Shown here: positions 37,334 through 46,806 of the stretch, piece by piece
How positions within the stretch are numbered: the first letter of the stretch is position 1
How the letters are laid out: each line of letters opens with the position of its first letter
NCBI RefSeq assembly: GCF_007741535.1
Contig: NZ_CP036525.1
Span: forward strand, 4,464,001 to 4,528,000
DNA length: 64,000 nt
Direction of reading: 5' to 3'
Source of the DNA: Rubripirellula lacrimiformis
Lineage (GTDB): Bacteria; Planctomycetota; Planctomycetia; Pirellulales; Pirellulaceae
Notes under the pieces: generated by a model
Seen by the model: the letters and a program-made list of their open reading frames with translations, nothing else
The model's database searches: none
What the model was told of the DNA's origin: nothing
Program-made: the position numbers and the translations under genes

Positions 37334-40300
37334 GGTTCTTGCCTTTCAATGACAATCGAACCAAGGTCCTTTGTCTGGCCTGTGTCCGCGCTCTCGTCGG
37401 CAAAGAGTTCACCTAGAGTGCGGTTGAACTCCATTCCGCGGGAGGATGCGCGAGCCCCGTATTTCATGCCCGGCATCAGTCCAGAAATTTCAAAACGACC
37501 GTTCGCATCAGTCAGCAACGGCTTCCCATTGAGTTTAGGTGGAAACGCTAGCTGGATAGACTGAGGATCGTTGTGGGTCTGAAATGACTTGAAGTCATTT
37601 TCAATCACCGAATCGGTGATCGGTTCTCCACTGTCATCCACGATTTGACCTTGGATTCGACCGGCCGGCACCAACGAAACTTCAAGATTTGAAGATTGTT
37701 TGCCTTGCAAATCCTTCACTGCAACCGAATCAGATTCAGGATGATAGATTAAGAGACGACGCCCCACTTCGGGATTGTATCCGTCGACTTGGAGTGATTT
37801 TTGCGGGTACCCACGCCAACCATCAAAGGGACGCTGGCCCGCAACGTAGTAGTCTTCCACTGGCACACCTTCAAGACCAATGACGGTCACGTTGATGGTC
37901 GCCCCGGCGTCCAGTTGAATGTTCAATGCGTCGGGCTGTTCATCATCTGCCAAATCAAGGGGCGCTAGATAGTGAAAGTTCTGTGGCAAGATGAAATGCG
38001 GACGTGTCCTGTACAAAGTTCCATTGAACTCAGGATCTGAACGCCAGCGAACGGCTTCCTCTCCGGCACCGCGAGGAAATCGTTGATCCTGGTCAGCCGT
38101 GAATGTCAAGATTCCTTTACCAAGCAGCACGGGAATCTCGAATTGCCCTTCTAGATCCGTCGTGTAGCGAGTGCGTTGATTGCCATATTTCAACATCGGC
38201 GCCTCCTGTGTCGCGGGGTTCTCAATCAACGGCCAATATTCTAAGTATCCCGCGACTGGCACGCCTGACTCGCTTTCCACGACGCTCCCTCGTTGCAGGA
38301 CACCTTTTGGCATCTTGGTTACCATGACGGGCTGTTCGGATCCGACCTTCGTGGTTGCGACGACACCGCCGATCAGATATTCAGAACCGGCTGGGGGAAT
38401 AATACGAAGTTCGCTTTCTCCGATCGGCAAACCCACGAGTTGAAACGTTCCGTCTGCTGCCGAGACGTCTCGGGTGGCTCGCGGCGGCATCGAACCTCCT
38501 ATGGGGTGACGCGGTGTCCGATATCCTTCGACAACCACATCTTTGATGGGCTCGCCCGTTTGGCTGTCGACAAATTTTCCGTCTACCGGCTGAGTTGCTC
38601 CAGCAACGTGCGTGAAACGATTCGGGTAATAGGTTCTTGTTCGCTTGCCACCATTGCTGTCCTCCAGCAATTCAACAGTGTCCCCTGTCTCCGATCGCAC
38701 GTGCAGAACCGCCGTCTCGATCGTTGGGTGGCGAACCAACAAGTCAGCGATGCGGCCGTCTCCCAACTGTGGAATCTCAAAGTATCCGTCGCCATCCGTC
38801 GCGACATCGGCAATCGCACTTGGCTTTGGTCCATCCACGAACGTTCCGTAGTAGAGCGGCCTAAGCTTCTCGCGGGCCGAGTAGAAGTTGGAACCAGAAC
38901 GCTTGGCTTCGGCATTCCATTCGTCCAGCGAGCCAGACTGCCCTTCCAAAACATCGATCGTTGAAACGTCAGCGCCGACCACTGGACGACCCTCGCTGTC
39001 AAGAATTCGACCCCGAACAACTTCGCTGGCTGACGGCAATGCGAGGATCAATGGAACGCTAGCGTCCCTTTTGCCCACGATGTAGCGGCGTTCGGTTTCA
39101 CTCAGTAGGGAAGCGAGCCTCTCGGAGTCATCAGCTAGGCAAGCTGCCGCGACGGCGATCCCGTACCCGTCTTTCATGGCGACTAGACGGGAAAACTTAA
39201 TCGTTTCTAGCTGCTGCTTTTTGACAACTGAGCCAAACGGTTCTTCGATCGTGAAACGCCCATTGGCATCGGTCTGCGTCAAAACCTTCGAAAGGTGCCC
39301 AGGATCTCCGCTGCGATTCTCAAGCAAACGCAGTGACACTCCGGCAAGCGGCTTTCCCGACTGATCCGTAACGGTACCGATCAGACGCAATGCCAAAATA
39401 GATTCAGCGATGGAGGCCATCGTTGAAGTTGATTCAGAACCCTGGGTGTCTTCAACGCTCGCTCCGCGGGCGTTACCGATTTCGATTGACTCGCCCGGCT
39501 TGGTGTCCGTCAGGTCAATCGTGAAATAAACTTTCTTTCCGCTTCGACCGCGAGCCTTCATCTTGTAGACATGACCTGCCATCAAACCCTTGATCTCAAA
39601 TTCGCCATCGTTGTCGCTATGACACCAATGAATCATGAAGTCCAATGGCGGAGCGTTTCCGTTTAGCAGACACTCCTCGCAGGAAACAAAGTATCGCGCC
39701 GCGGGAAGACCGGTTTCGTCCTCAATCAAACGTCCAATGACTCGCACGGACGGTTCGAGTTTGACAGCGATCTCCGGCGGTGCGGCTCCTTCGATCCGAT
39801 ACTGGCCAACAAGCGTTTCGTCTTGGTTCTTAAAGAACAATTGACGCGGTCCCTTGCCGTCGTAGCCGTTGACCATGAACCGTTCGGTCAAGAGTGCTTT
39901 GTCGGGACTATTTGGGGTCCAGTACGGGTCACCTTCCGTTAACCCGAGGGCGTAGAGATTCGAAATGGGTTTCCCATCGGGGCCGACGACGCGGCCAGGA
40001 ATGCGAACACCTCCATCGAGCGTTAGGTCACTCGTCAATGAGGTTGCGTCTTTGGCAGGATTGATCTGTTTTAGCAGATGCCAATCCGAGGCTGGGAAGG
40101 GAACCGGTATTGTCGGAATTTTACCGGTCGACGGATCATAGCCATCGATCGTCTCGGCACCGGCGGCGAGCGGATAGCCAGGATCGAGCGACGTGACCAA
40201 CAACACCCCAGGACCTGACAGACCGGGCAAACGATAACGGCCGTCACTGTCCGTTACGTATCGCTGATAGACCCGGACAGGACCAATCATCAGCTTGGGA

Positions 40301-42771
40301 TCCCAACCGGCAATATCTATCGCGTATGGGTTCTCAGCCATTGCCATGTATTCGATCGCCGCCGATCGTGGTTCACCACTTTCTTTATCCGTGATACGCC
40401 CTTCGATCCAGACGCCCCGCTTGACCTGAATCTCGATACGCTTCGTTTTGCCATCTTCCAGATTCAGCGAAACTTCCTGCGGTGCAGGTAGGTAAGGTTC
40501 GGATTTCGGCGGCACGGCTTCAATAATGTGCCCGTCGCCCGGCGGCATACCAATGATGCGAAAGCGACCTTGCTGATCGGTCACCGCACGCATGTGGTGG
40601 GTGTCGAGCCGCAACTTTGCGTATTCGCGTCGGAATAGTCGCTCGACAGAGACCAATACGCCTGCGATAGGTTTGCCCGTGTCGTAGTCCGTGACAGTCC
40701 CTTCGACCGGAATCGATGGGGCGGCGAAATAGTTAAAGTCTCGTCCAACGAACAAGTCCTTCGTTCCGTCGGGTTTTTGATCCCTGTATGGCAGGCTGGC
40801 CGTCTCCATCTCGCGACCGACAACATGCACGGGGCGGGCTTCGATACGTTCGTCTTGAAAGACGAGCGTGGCTAGTTGATCATCGCCGATGCCGCGAATT
40901 TGAAACTCGCCGTTTTCGTCCGTCTTGATCCGAGGGAAGAGTTTTTGCAGCTCGCTTCTGGCAAGTCCGCCGGCGACGCCAGTTGAACTCATCGCGTCAT
41001 ACACGCCCTGCTTCCAAGCATTCTCCAAGGCGTTCATCAACTGCGGAACGTTTGGTTGACGAAGGCTTTCGACGAACACGGTCACGTTCGACAATCGGTT
41101 GCCTTCCAGATCGACCAGCCGCCCCCGCACCGGTTGCGATTCGGGTCGGATGACAAGCGTTCTGCTGGCGAACCGTCCATCGCCAAACGCGTCATCGATT
41201 CTGGACTGCAGTAGATCTCTCTCCTTACTGGGAATCGGATCGTCCTGGAACACATCCAGTGGTAACCAATCCATCCCATGCCCATCAGAAGTTGCAACGA
41301 TTTGAACTCGAGCGAATCGAGGACGCTCGCGGATTTCCGAAGTCGTTGCTTCATCAAGCAAGAAGTCAAAACGGCCAAGGTCATCGGTTGAACCCAACTC
41401 ACGCAGCAAACCCTCGCGATTCTCCTTGTTCACTTCGCTATTGAACTCGAACGACGTCACTGCCAACCAAATCTTTGCGCCGCCTACTGGGCCTCCGCTT
41501 TGTTCGCGGACAAAACCACTGATCTCAATCTCGCTTGGTTCCGCTTCGGATTTCGCAGTCGATTCATCAATCGAGTTCTGCGCCGTTGCCATGGTGACGG
41601 TCCCAAAAGAAATGGCGGTCAGCAGACCGACGGTTGATGCCAATACAAACACCCAACCGCGTTTGCTCAAGATGGTTTGCGTATCACGTGTTTCATCGAG
41701 CAATCCAGCCACGCGTTGTTCCAATTTCCAGCGCGACGCGAAGAAGCCGACGCTGCCGGGAATTGTTTCGGGCTGCTGAACGAGTTGGGCGAGCGACAGC
41801 AGTGTGCGGCTGTAGACGGGGGCGTCGGTGGTTTCCAACACAAAGTTGTCGCAAACCTCTTCGCGGGCTTTGGCGAGTTCGCGGTTGAGCTTTCGCACCA
41901 GCGGATGCGGCCAATAGATCGCGGCGACGAGGTTTTGCAGCAAGACCACGATTTGGTCTCGCCGGACGACGTGTGCGACTTCATGAACGAGGACTTCGGC
42001 AAGCTCAGCCGGGCTCGACTCGGCAATCAAGCGTTTGGGGAGGGCAACCGAACCGGCGAAAATGCCCGCCGCGAGTGGGCCGGAGATTTCGTCGGACGCA
42101 ACTAACCGGGGCGTGCGTTTTTCATGGCAACCAGCCAATGCACAGGCTTTCGTAAACGCTGCCACGTAGTCAGGATCGGTGATGGGCTCCGCTCGGCGTA
42201 AGATCCCTGCCAACCGGATCCAGCCAATCGTCATTCGCATCAGCAACAGCATGGCTCCCACTGCCCAAACGACCGTGGCGATGGTCACGATGATCGCCAG
42301 CCGCTGCATCGGTGAGCGAGAGTCTTTTGCTGCGGGCGTGGCTGCGGAAGGGTTTGCTGGAATATCGGCAGCCATCATTGGCTTGCTCATGACGGGCGTA
42401 CTTGCAACCTCTTCCATGCTGCTCGCGTCCAAGACCGGCGGCGTGATGGATGGATCGACTTGCTGTGTTGGCAAGCTTTGCATCGGCGCGTCGTTGGCCT
42501 GAGCTGGTTGCTTGGTAAAGGCAACCGAGGCTGCTGGAGCGGCTTCACTTGGCAAAGCGAGTGCCAACCAGCCACTGCCTTGAGATTGAACAAACGCCGA
42601 AACGGCAGGACTCGCCAACACCAACAGCAGCCCGCAACACAGAATCCAATATCGCATGGCGGCTCGCTTGCGAAACAACATCGCGACGCACAGCAAAACC
42701 GCTGTTAAAACGGTCGAGTGAATCAGGACGTTGATCACCCACAGGACCAGTTGGTCAGAAAATAGATTCAT
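37330..42771 (-). CDS. M56 membrane peptidase with many CarboxypepD_reg-like repeats
   Basis: 1813 residues. The N-terminal 330 residues are an M56 peptidase: helices at about 10-32, 42-60 and 158-180, zinc motif HEVAH at 263-267, downstream REEVCDNFVLE (about 303-312). A helix at about 372-395 is followed by about 1400 residues of repeated beta-sandwich segments, each with a G.V.D..G.P..G..V start and a D..GRF.I.G..P end (for example DANGRFEISGLMPGMKYGARA at the C-terminus), the carboxypeptidase regulatory-like pattern. It would be a transmembrane sensor with a giant periplasmic receptor. Its start overlaps blaI copy 2 and its stop overlaps the DUF1800 gene, each by 4 bp. Confidence 0.87.
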   Translation of the reverse strand: MNLFSDQLVLWVINVLIHSTVLTAVLLCVAMLFRKRAAMRYWILCCGLLLVLASPAVSAFVQSQGSGWLALALPSEAAPAASVAFTKQPAQANDAPMQSLPTQQVDPSITPPVLDASSMEEVASTPVMSKPMMAADIPANPSAATPAAKDSRSPMQRLAIIVTIATVVWAVGAMLLLMRMTIGWIRLAGILRRAEPITDPDYVAAFTKACALAGCHEKRTPRLVASDEISGPLAAGIFAGSVALPKRLIAESSPAELAEVLVHEVAHVVRRDQIVVLLQNLVAAIYWPHPLVRKLNRELAKAREEVCDNFVLETTDAPVYSRTLLSLAQLVQQPETIPGSVGFFASRWKLEQRVAGLLDETRDTQTILSKRGWVFVLASTVGLLTAISFGTVTMATAQNSIDESTAKSEAEPSEIEISGFVREQSGGPVGGAKIWLAVTSFEFNSEVNKENREGLLRELGSTDDLGRFDFLLDEATTSEIRERPRFARVQIVATSDGHGMDWLPLDVFQDDPIPSKERDLLQSRIDDAFGDGRFASRTLVIRPESQPVRGRLVDLEGNRLSNVTVFVESLRQPNVPQLMNALENAWKQGVYDAMSSTGVAGGLARSELQKLFPRIKTDENGEFQIRGIGDDQLATLVFQDERIEARPVHVVGREMETASLPYRDQKPDGTKDLFVGRDFNYFAAPSIPVEGTVTDYDTGKPIAGVLVSVERLFRREYAKLRLDTHHMRAVTDQQGRFRIIGMPPGDGHIIEAVPPKSEPYLPAPQEVSLNLEDGKTKRIEIQVKRGVWIEGRITDKESGEPRSAAIEYMAMAENPYAIDIAGWDPKLMIGPVRVYQRYVTDSDGRYRLPGLSGPGVLLVTSLDPGYPLAAGAETIDGYDPSTGKIPTIPVPFPASDWHLLKQINPAKDATSLTSDLTLDGGVRIPGRVVGPDGKPISNLYALGLTEGDPYWTPNSPDKALLTERFMVNGYDGKGPRQLFFKNQDETLVGQYRIEGAAPPEIAVKLEPSVRVIGRLIEDETGLPAARYFVSCEECLLNGNAPPLDFMIHWCHSDNDGEFEIKGLMAGHVYKMKARGRSGKKVYFTIDLTDTKPGESIEIGNARGASVEDTQGSESTSTMASIAESILALRLIGTVTDQSGKPLAGVSLRLLENRSGDPGHLSKVLTQTDANGRFTIEEPFGSVVKKQQLETIKFSRLVAMKDGYGIAVAAACLADDSERLASLLSETERRYIVGKRDASVPLILALPSASEVVRGRILDSEGRPVVGADVSTIDVLEGQSGSLDEWNAEAKRSGSNFYSAREKLRPLYYGTFVDGPKPSAIADVATDGDGYFEIPQLGDGRIADLLVRHPTIETAVLHVRSETGDTVELLEDSNGGKRTRTYYPNRFTHVAGATQPVDGKFVDSQTGEPIKDVVVEGYRTPRHPIGGSMPPRATRDVSAADGTFQLVGLPIGESELRIIPPAGSEYLIGGVVATTKVGSEQPVMVTKMPKGVLQRGSVVESESGVPVAGYLEYWPLIENPATQEAPMLKYGNQRTRYTTDLEGQFEIPVLLGKGILTFTADQDQRFPRGAGEEAVRWRSDPEFNGTLYRTRPHFILPQNFHYLAPLDLADDEQPDALNIQLDAGATINVTVIGLEGVPVEDYYVAGQRPFDGWRGYPQKSLQVDGYNPEVGRRLLIYHPESDSVAVKDLQGKQSSNLEVSLVPAGRIQGQIVDDSGEPITDSVIENDFKSFQTHNDPQSIQLAFPPKLNGKPLLTDANGRFEISGLMPGMKYGARASSRGMEFNRTLGELFADESADTGQTKDLGSIVIERQEP

Positions 42772-43202
42772 GATTGACCTCCGGGTTTCTTGTTCAGTTT
42801 CCGATTAGGGTTCTTCGATGACTTGACTTCCGCTGTGTCGATCATTTCACGAATCCGGTCGGCCTCATCCGCCGACAACCCGCGGTACTCCATCAATGCA
42901 GTCACCATTTCCTCCGGCGAACCCGCGAATAGCCGGTCCACCATCTGGGCGACCTTCGCGCCAAGCGACGCCGTGCGGGGCCGGTTGGCGGAATACCAAA
43001 AAGTTCGGCCCTCTTCCCGGTGCTTGAGCCAGCCACGTTCTTCGAGGCGGACGATCATCGTTTGGATCGTATTGCGAGCGACTTCGCGTCGCTGAGCCAA
43101 TCGCTGGCGCACCTGGCTGACGGTGACCTCCTCCTGATCCCAAACAACTTCCATGATCTCCCGCTGCGCTTCGGTCAGCGGTGTCGAGTCCGGCTTCGCC
43201 AT
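42768..43202 (-). CDS. blaI: BlaI/MecI family repressor, copy 2
   Basis: 144 residues from the ATG at 43202 (MAKPDSTPLTEAQREIMEVVW), which has GGGAA upstream; the frame extends to 43259 but that would run over the operator. The winged helix reads VTVSQVRQRLAQRREVARNTIQTMIVRLEERGWLKHREEGRTFWYSA. The C-terminus is Lys/Asn-rich. It is distinct from copy 1 and has its own operator pair, so the two modules are probably insulated. Coupled to the 1813-residue M56 gene. Confidence 0.92.
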   Translation of the reverse strand: MAKPDSTPLTEAQREIMEVVWDQEEVTVSQVRQRLAQRREVARNTIQTMIVRLEERGWLKHREEGRTFWYSANRPRTASLGAKVAQMVDRLFAGSPEEMVTALMEYRGLSADEADRIREMIDTAEVKSSKNPNRKLNKKPGGQS

Positions 43203-43227
43203 GTTCAGAGTTCCCAAAAGTGCTTTC

Positions 43228-43275
43228 TGCCTACTGCGTGTAGGCATTGTTACCGACACGCCGTAGGCAAGTCAA
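43228..43275. promoter_or_regulatory. Two dyad operators and promoter upstream of blaI copy 2
   Basis: TGCCTACTGCGTGTAGGCA at 43228-43246 is a perfect 7-5-7 dyad. TACCGACACGCCGTAGGCA at 43251-43269 is a second, with 5 of 7 arm positions conserved. On the minus strand TTGACT (43270-43275) and TAACAA (43247-43252) are 17 bp apart and enclose the outer dyad. Repressor binding there would block RNA polymerase. Seen directly; function inferred. Confidence 0.7.
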
Positions 43276-43377
43276 GCATTTGTACTCACATTTTTCGCCG
43301 ACATGGATTGATGCCTTCTGTTTACTCTCATTGATTTAGTCCAGTAAACGTCCCAGCAAAACCAAGGTGGCCGATGA

Positions 43378-43779
43378 ACACGACGCAACTGGGGACGAGT
43401 GCAACTGCAAAACATGCAGGTGCTGTGGGAAAACGAGCGGGCGGAAGGTCGCGTGTATGAAGCCGAGACCGACGAACCATTTCACGGTTCGCTCACCTAC
43501 TACTGGTTTCGCAATCGCAGTTTGGAAGCAGAGCACAACGGTGTCTTCCGGGCCTACTTTGATGGTCGCTACTTCACCGATTCCGACGGTCGATTCCGAA
43601 TCCCCGTGATGCCAACACCAGGCATCATCGCGTTCAGTACTGGCAATCGGGATCAGCAGCGCATGTCGGCATACTCACGTGGCTATGGCGAATGGGAGCT
43701 AGCGAAGTATCGCGGCGGAAGGTCCCCTGACAAGAGTCACTTAGATCGCTTCTCTGTACCTTGTTTCACTGAAAAGTAG
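43378..43779 (+). pseudogene. Fragment of a CarboxypepD_reg-like protein
   Basis: Translation from about 43399 gives AEGRVYEAETDEPFHGSLTYYWFRN... and FTDSDGRFRIPVMPTPGIIAFS, closely resembling one repeat of the 1813-residue M56 protein (its TTDLEGQFEIPVLLGKGILTF segment). It has no signal peptide or M56 part, no ribosome-binding site, and an in-frame stop just upstream. It is probably a leftover of a paralogous gene on the opposite strand. Confidence 0.6.
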
Positions 43780-44150
43780 ACGCCGCCGATGCCTTGTCCG
43801 GTCTTGGGGTGATAGAAAGAGACATGGGGGCTGCCCGTCGTCGTGATCACCTTTGAAAGAGTGAATGAATGCGTTCCCTTTTTCGCGTGCATCGTCTGGC
43901 TTGGCTGAATGGGTGTGCCAACGGGCGTCTCGCCAGGCTTCGGGGTGACGGTTGAATAGAAACTTAGTTCAGCGTCGTCGATGCTTTCGAGGGTGTATTG
44001 GCCCTTCACCGTTACGGTCGCTCCGACCTCAAGTTCGTTGCCGCTGGTGGTCACCGATTCGATCTCGATTTTGTCGCCGGGATCGAACGAGGAGTTCCCG
44101 AGAACAAAATCAATGGGCTGAGGGGAGCCCGCCGAGGCGTCAGGATTCAT
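43737..44150 (-). CDS. Hypothetical beta-rich protein coupled to the redoxin frame
   Basis: 137 residues from the ATG at 44150, overlapping the redoxin stop by 4 bp. It reads FVLGNSSFDPGDKIEIESVTTSGNELEVGATVTVKGQYTLESIDDAELSFY and ends HPKTGQGIGGVYFSVKQGT. The alternating pattern suggests a small beta-sandwich. I recall similar short proteins in other planctomycetes but no function. It has no signal peptide of its own. Confidence 0.5.
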   Translation of the reverse strand: MNPDASAGSPQPIDFVLGNSSFDPGDKIEIESVTTSGNELEVGATVTVKGQYTLESIDDAELSFYSTVTPKPGETPVGTPIQPSQTMHAKKGTHSFTLSKVITTTGSPHVSFYHPKTGQGIGGVYFSVKQGTEKRSK

Positions 44151-44808
44151 TTTCCGCTGCAACAAATCAGTGTTTTGTCCTCAACTTCGCGTGTTTCGTA
44201 GCCGCCTTCGCCGTAGTACGACATGTGCGCCGGGGCCTGAAGGATGCCATCGGCGTCGATGATGTAGACCGTTGGATAACCTTCAATTCCCCAATCCAAT
44301 TGCAGTGGCCCATTGAATGGCTGTGGGATGACAGTCCAGTTGATATCACCACGTTTCACCGCCGCCTTGATGCTCGCCGGGCCGTCGTTGCTCATAATGC
44401 CAACGACCCGGACGGGAAACTGCCTATACTTGGCTAACAACTGCCGCATGGGAGCGTACGTGTCGGCATAGTTGTCACTCGTACTCTGGGCAAACAACAG
44501 CACCACAATTTTTCCACGCAAATCGCTCAACCGAAATGCCTTTCCGTTGATGTCGGTGCCAACCAGTTCAGGCACTTCGCGGCCAATGATGACTTTGTTG
44601 ATCGCATGGGAGAGGCGTTGAGCCGCTGAACCGCCATCAATCTTTCACGTTCATCCAGAACTTTTGGAGATAACTCATGCCCCGACCAATTTGCTTCGAT
44701 TTCCAGCTCATCAAGGCATGATCCTTGTTGCTGGTTGTGTGGATCGGATCCTTCGATATCCGCATACGCCCGGCCACCGCCCAGCATCGCGAGCGAAATC
44801 AAAGCCAC
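44147..44808 (-). pseudogene. Frameshifted secreted redoxin/TlpA-like gene
   Basis: One frame (44808 to about 44640) gives a signal peptide MALISLAMLGGGRAYA and a polar stretch to LDERERL. A different frame, open from about 44640 to 44147, gives DGGSAAQRLSHAIN, then the redoxin domain VPELVGTDINGKAFRLSDLRGKIVVLLFAQ and GIEGYPTVYIIDADG. The join needs a one-base shift near 44640. The usual WCxxC is replaced by AQSTSDNY, so thiol chemistry is lost even if expressed. Either a pseudogene or a sequencing error; the redoxin part alone could start at a GTG at 44575. Confidence 0.6.
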
Positions 44809-44860
44809 CGATCCTGCTGACGAGGCTCACTTGAAACACGTCTACGCTGGACAACCTGAA

Positions 44861-46624
44861 TCAGTTGCGAGTGAGGATCACTTGGTGCGGTCCTTGCGTT
44901 TGGCCACCAAAGTCCACATCGACCTGCAACTTCAATTCACCTTCGCCTAGTTGAATCGTCGTGGTGTGCCCCCGTTGTTGGTCAGCTGCGATCGGAATCG
45001 TTGCAGACGTACCGCCAGCCTTCACCGTTGCCCTTCCGGCTGGATGATCTCCCGCGGCAAGAATGACTTCGATCGTATAGTCGCCGGCCTTAGGATTCTG
45101 CAGTAGCCAAAATCCATTGGAACCCGCCGCCCACGGCTTGCCTTTCGCGTGCCGCCAATCCTGGCGAGTCAGAACCGATTCGGGTTCGTGGTCGGTCCCG
45201 ATCACGATCCGGGGTGGTGCATAGTTCTCTGGCCGGGTCGAACTGACGTCTGCAAACCACGCCTCGTACGCTTTGACCAAACGCTGTGTCAGCTCTGGCT
45301 TGCTATCAGCAAGATCGTTTTCTTGACGTGGATCTTGACTCAAGTCATAGAGCTGGAATCTGGGCGGACCATCGATCTGTTCCTTGCCAAAACCGCTTGG
45401 GTGAACCAGTTTCCAATGGTCTTCGTGAAACGCAAAGTGATTGTAAAGCTGGGGGACGTCGCCACGATGAGATTGAAAAGCGACCTGCCGCGTCGGCCAT
45501 GGTGGATCCACTTCGGTCAGCAGTGGCAGGAAACTGCGTCCATCAATCAGGTGATCCGCAGGAACGTCGACGTCGCAGGCGTCCAAGATGGTTGGCAGAA
45601 TATCGATATGGGCGCAAAACTCTGCGGAGGTGCGATCGGCAGCGACCTTTGCTGGCCAATGAAACAACAACGGAGATCGGATGCCGCCGTCGTCCACGTG
45701 GGTTTTCATGCCCCGCATGTCGCCGACAAACCGATTTGAATTGGGGCCGTTGTCGTTCAGGTAGATGACGATCGTGTTTTCACTGATATCCAAATCATCC
45801 AGCTTCTGAAACAGCCGGCCAACGTTCTGGTCGATGTTCGTAATCATCGCGGCGATACGTGCCAGCTTGTCGAACTCTTGATCGCGTCTTTTCAATGCGA
45901 TCTTGTTCACCAAGATCGGCGTGAAGTCGACTTCGCGATACTCTTCGTACAACTCCGGCGGAACGTCATCGAATGGGCCGTGAGGCGCATTGGTAGCGAT
46001 GTAGGTAAAGAAACTCTGGTCCTGCTTGACGCTCTCGCCAATGAAGTCCATCGCAGCATCGAAGTAGATGTCGGTGCAATAACCCTTCATCTGGACTTCT
46101 TCGCCATTCTTGAACAGCGTCGGATCGGTGTACTTTCCTTCGGCACCGATGGGATCGGACGGTTGGCCGATTCCGCCACCACGATGCACCAAGCTATCTT
46201 GAAACCCCTGATCCATCGCTCGCAACGGATAATTGTCGCCCATGTGCCACTTGCCATAGATCCCCGTTCGATAGCCGGCATCACGAAGCAGTTCAGCCAT
46301 CGTGATTTCATCGGTGTCCATCATGGCGCGACCGACGTACGTATCGACGCACCGGGTTCGATAGTTGTAGCGACCGGTCATCAAGCTGGCCCGCGTCGGA
46401 GCGCATACCGGGCTAACATAGAAGTTGCTCAAGTAGCCGCTGCGCGCGTGCATCGCATCTAGCTGTGGCGTCCGAATGACTTCGTTGCCGACAAACCCAT
46501 AGTCCCCACCACCTTGATCGTCACTCATGATGACAATGACATTGGGACGATCAGCGACGGCGTGCGCCGCAAAGACAACCGCGATCACCGCGACGGCCAG
46601 CGAGAAACGAGAGAGATTCGGCAT
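44861..46624 (-). CDS. Type I sulfatase, secreted
   Basis: 587 residues from the ATG at 46624, giving a clean signal peptide (MPNLSRFSLAVAVIAVVFAAHAVA). The metal-site start is NVIVIMSDDQGGGDYG, and the formylglycine motif is CAPTRASLMTG (Cys74, Arg78). Further signature segments are GYRTGIYGKWHMGD and NTIVIYLNDNGPN. A C-terminal beta-rich domain (GDYTIEVILAAGDHPAGRATVKAGG) is added. It hydrolyses sulfate esters, probably of marine polysaccharide. It is last in the cluster led by the ECF sigma factor, 182 bp after DUF1552. Confidence 0.94.
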   Translation of the reverse strand: MPNLSRFSLAVAVIAVVFAAHAVADRPNVIVIMSDDQGGGDYGFVGNEVIRTPQLDAMHARSGYLSNFYVSPVCAPTRASLMTGRYNYRTRCVDTYVGRAMMDTDEITMAELLRDAGYRTGIYGKWHMGDNYPLRAMDQGFQDSLVHRGGGIGQPSDPIGAEGKYTDPTLFKNGEEVQMKGYCTDIYFDAAMDFIGESVKQDQSFFTYIATNAPHGPFDDVPPELYEEYREVDFTPILVNKIALKRRDQEFDKLARIAAMITNIDQNVGRLFQKLDDLDISENTIVIYLNDNGPNSNRFVGDMRGMKTHVDDGGIRSPLLFHWPAKVAADRTSAEFCAHIDILPTILDACDVDVPADHLIDGRSFLPLLTEVDPPWPTRQVAFQSHRGDVPQLYNHFAFHEDHWKLVHPSGFGKEQIDGPPRFQLYDLSQDPRQENDLADSKPELTQRLVKAYEAWFADVSSTRPENYAPPRIVIGTDHEPESVLTRQDWRHAKGKPWAAGSNGFWLLQNPKAGDYTIEVILAAGDHPAGRATVKAGGTSATIPIAADQQRGHTTTIQLGEGELKLQVDVDFGGQTQGPHQVILTRN

Positions 46625-46806
46625 AGTTGGAATTTCATTCAGTGCGTATGCGGTGGGGTCCAATCGACAGAACCGGGTTCTTCGATCCCCATCTTAACGA
46701 AAGCCGTCACGGGCGGTGGAAAAGCGTCTAAAATCCCACCACCCACGCCACGACAATCCGTTCAAGCGAACAAAATCACTTCCGCGTACAGACGAATCCG
46801 GCAAGG

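Noticed and set aside
43399-43779. Functional small gene
   Set aside because: No start signal, an in-frame stop just upstream, and similarity only to an internal repeat of a larger protein.
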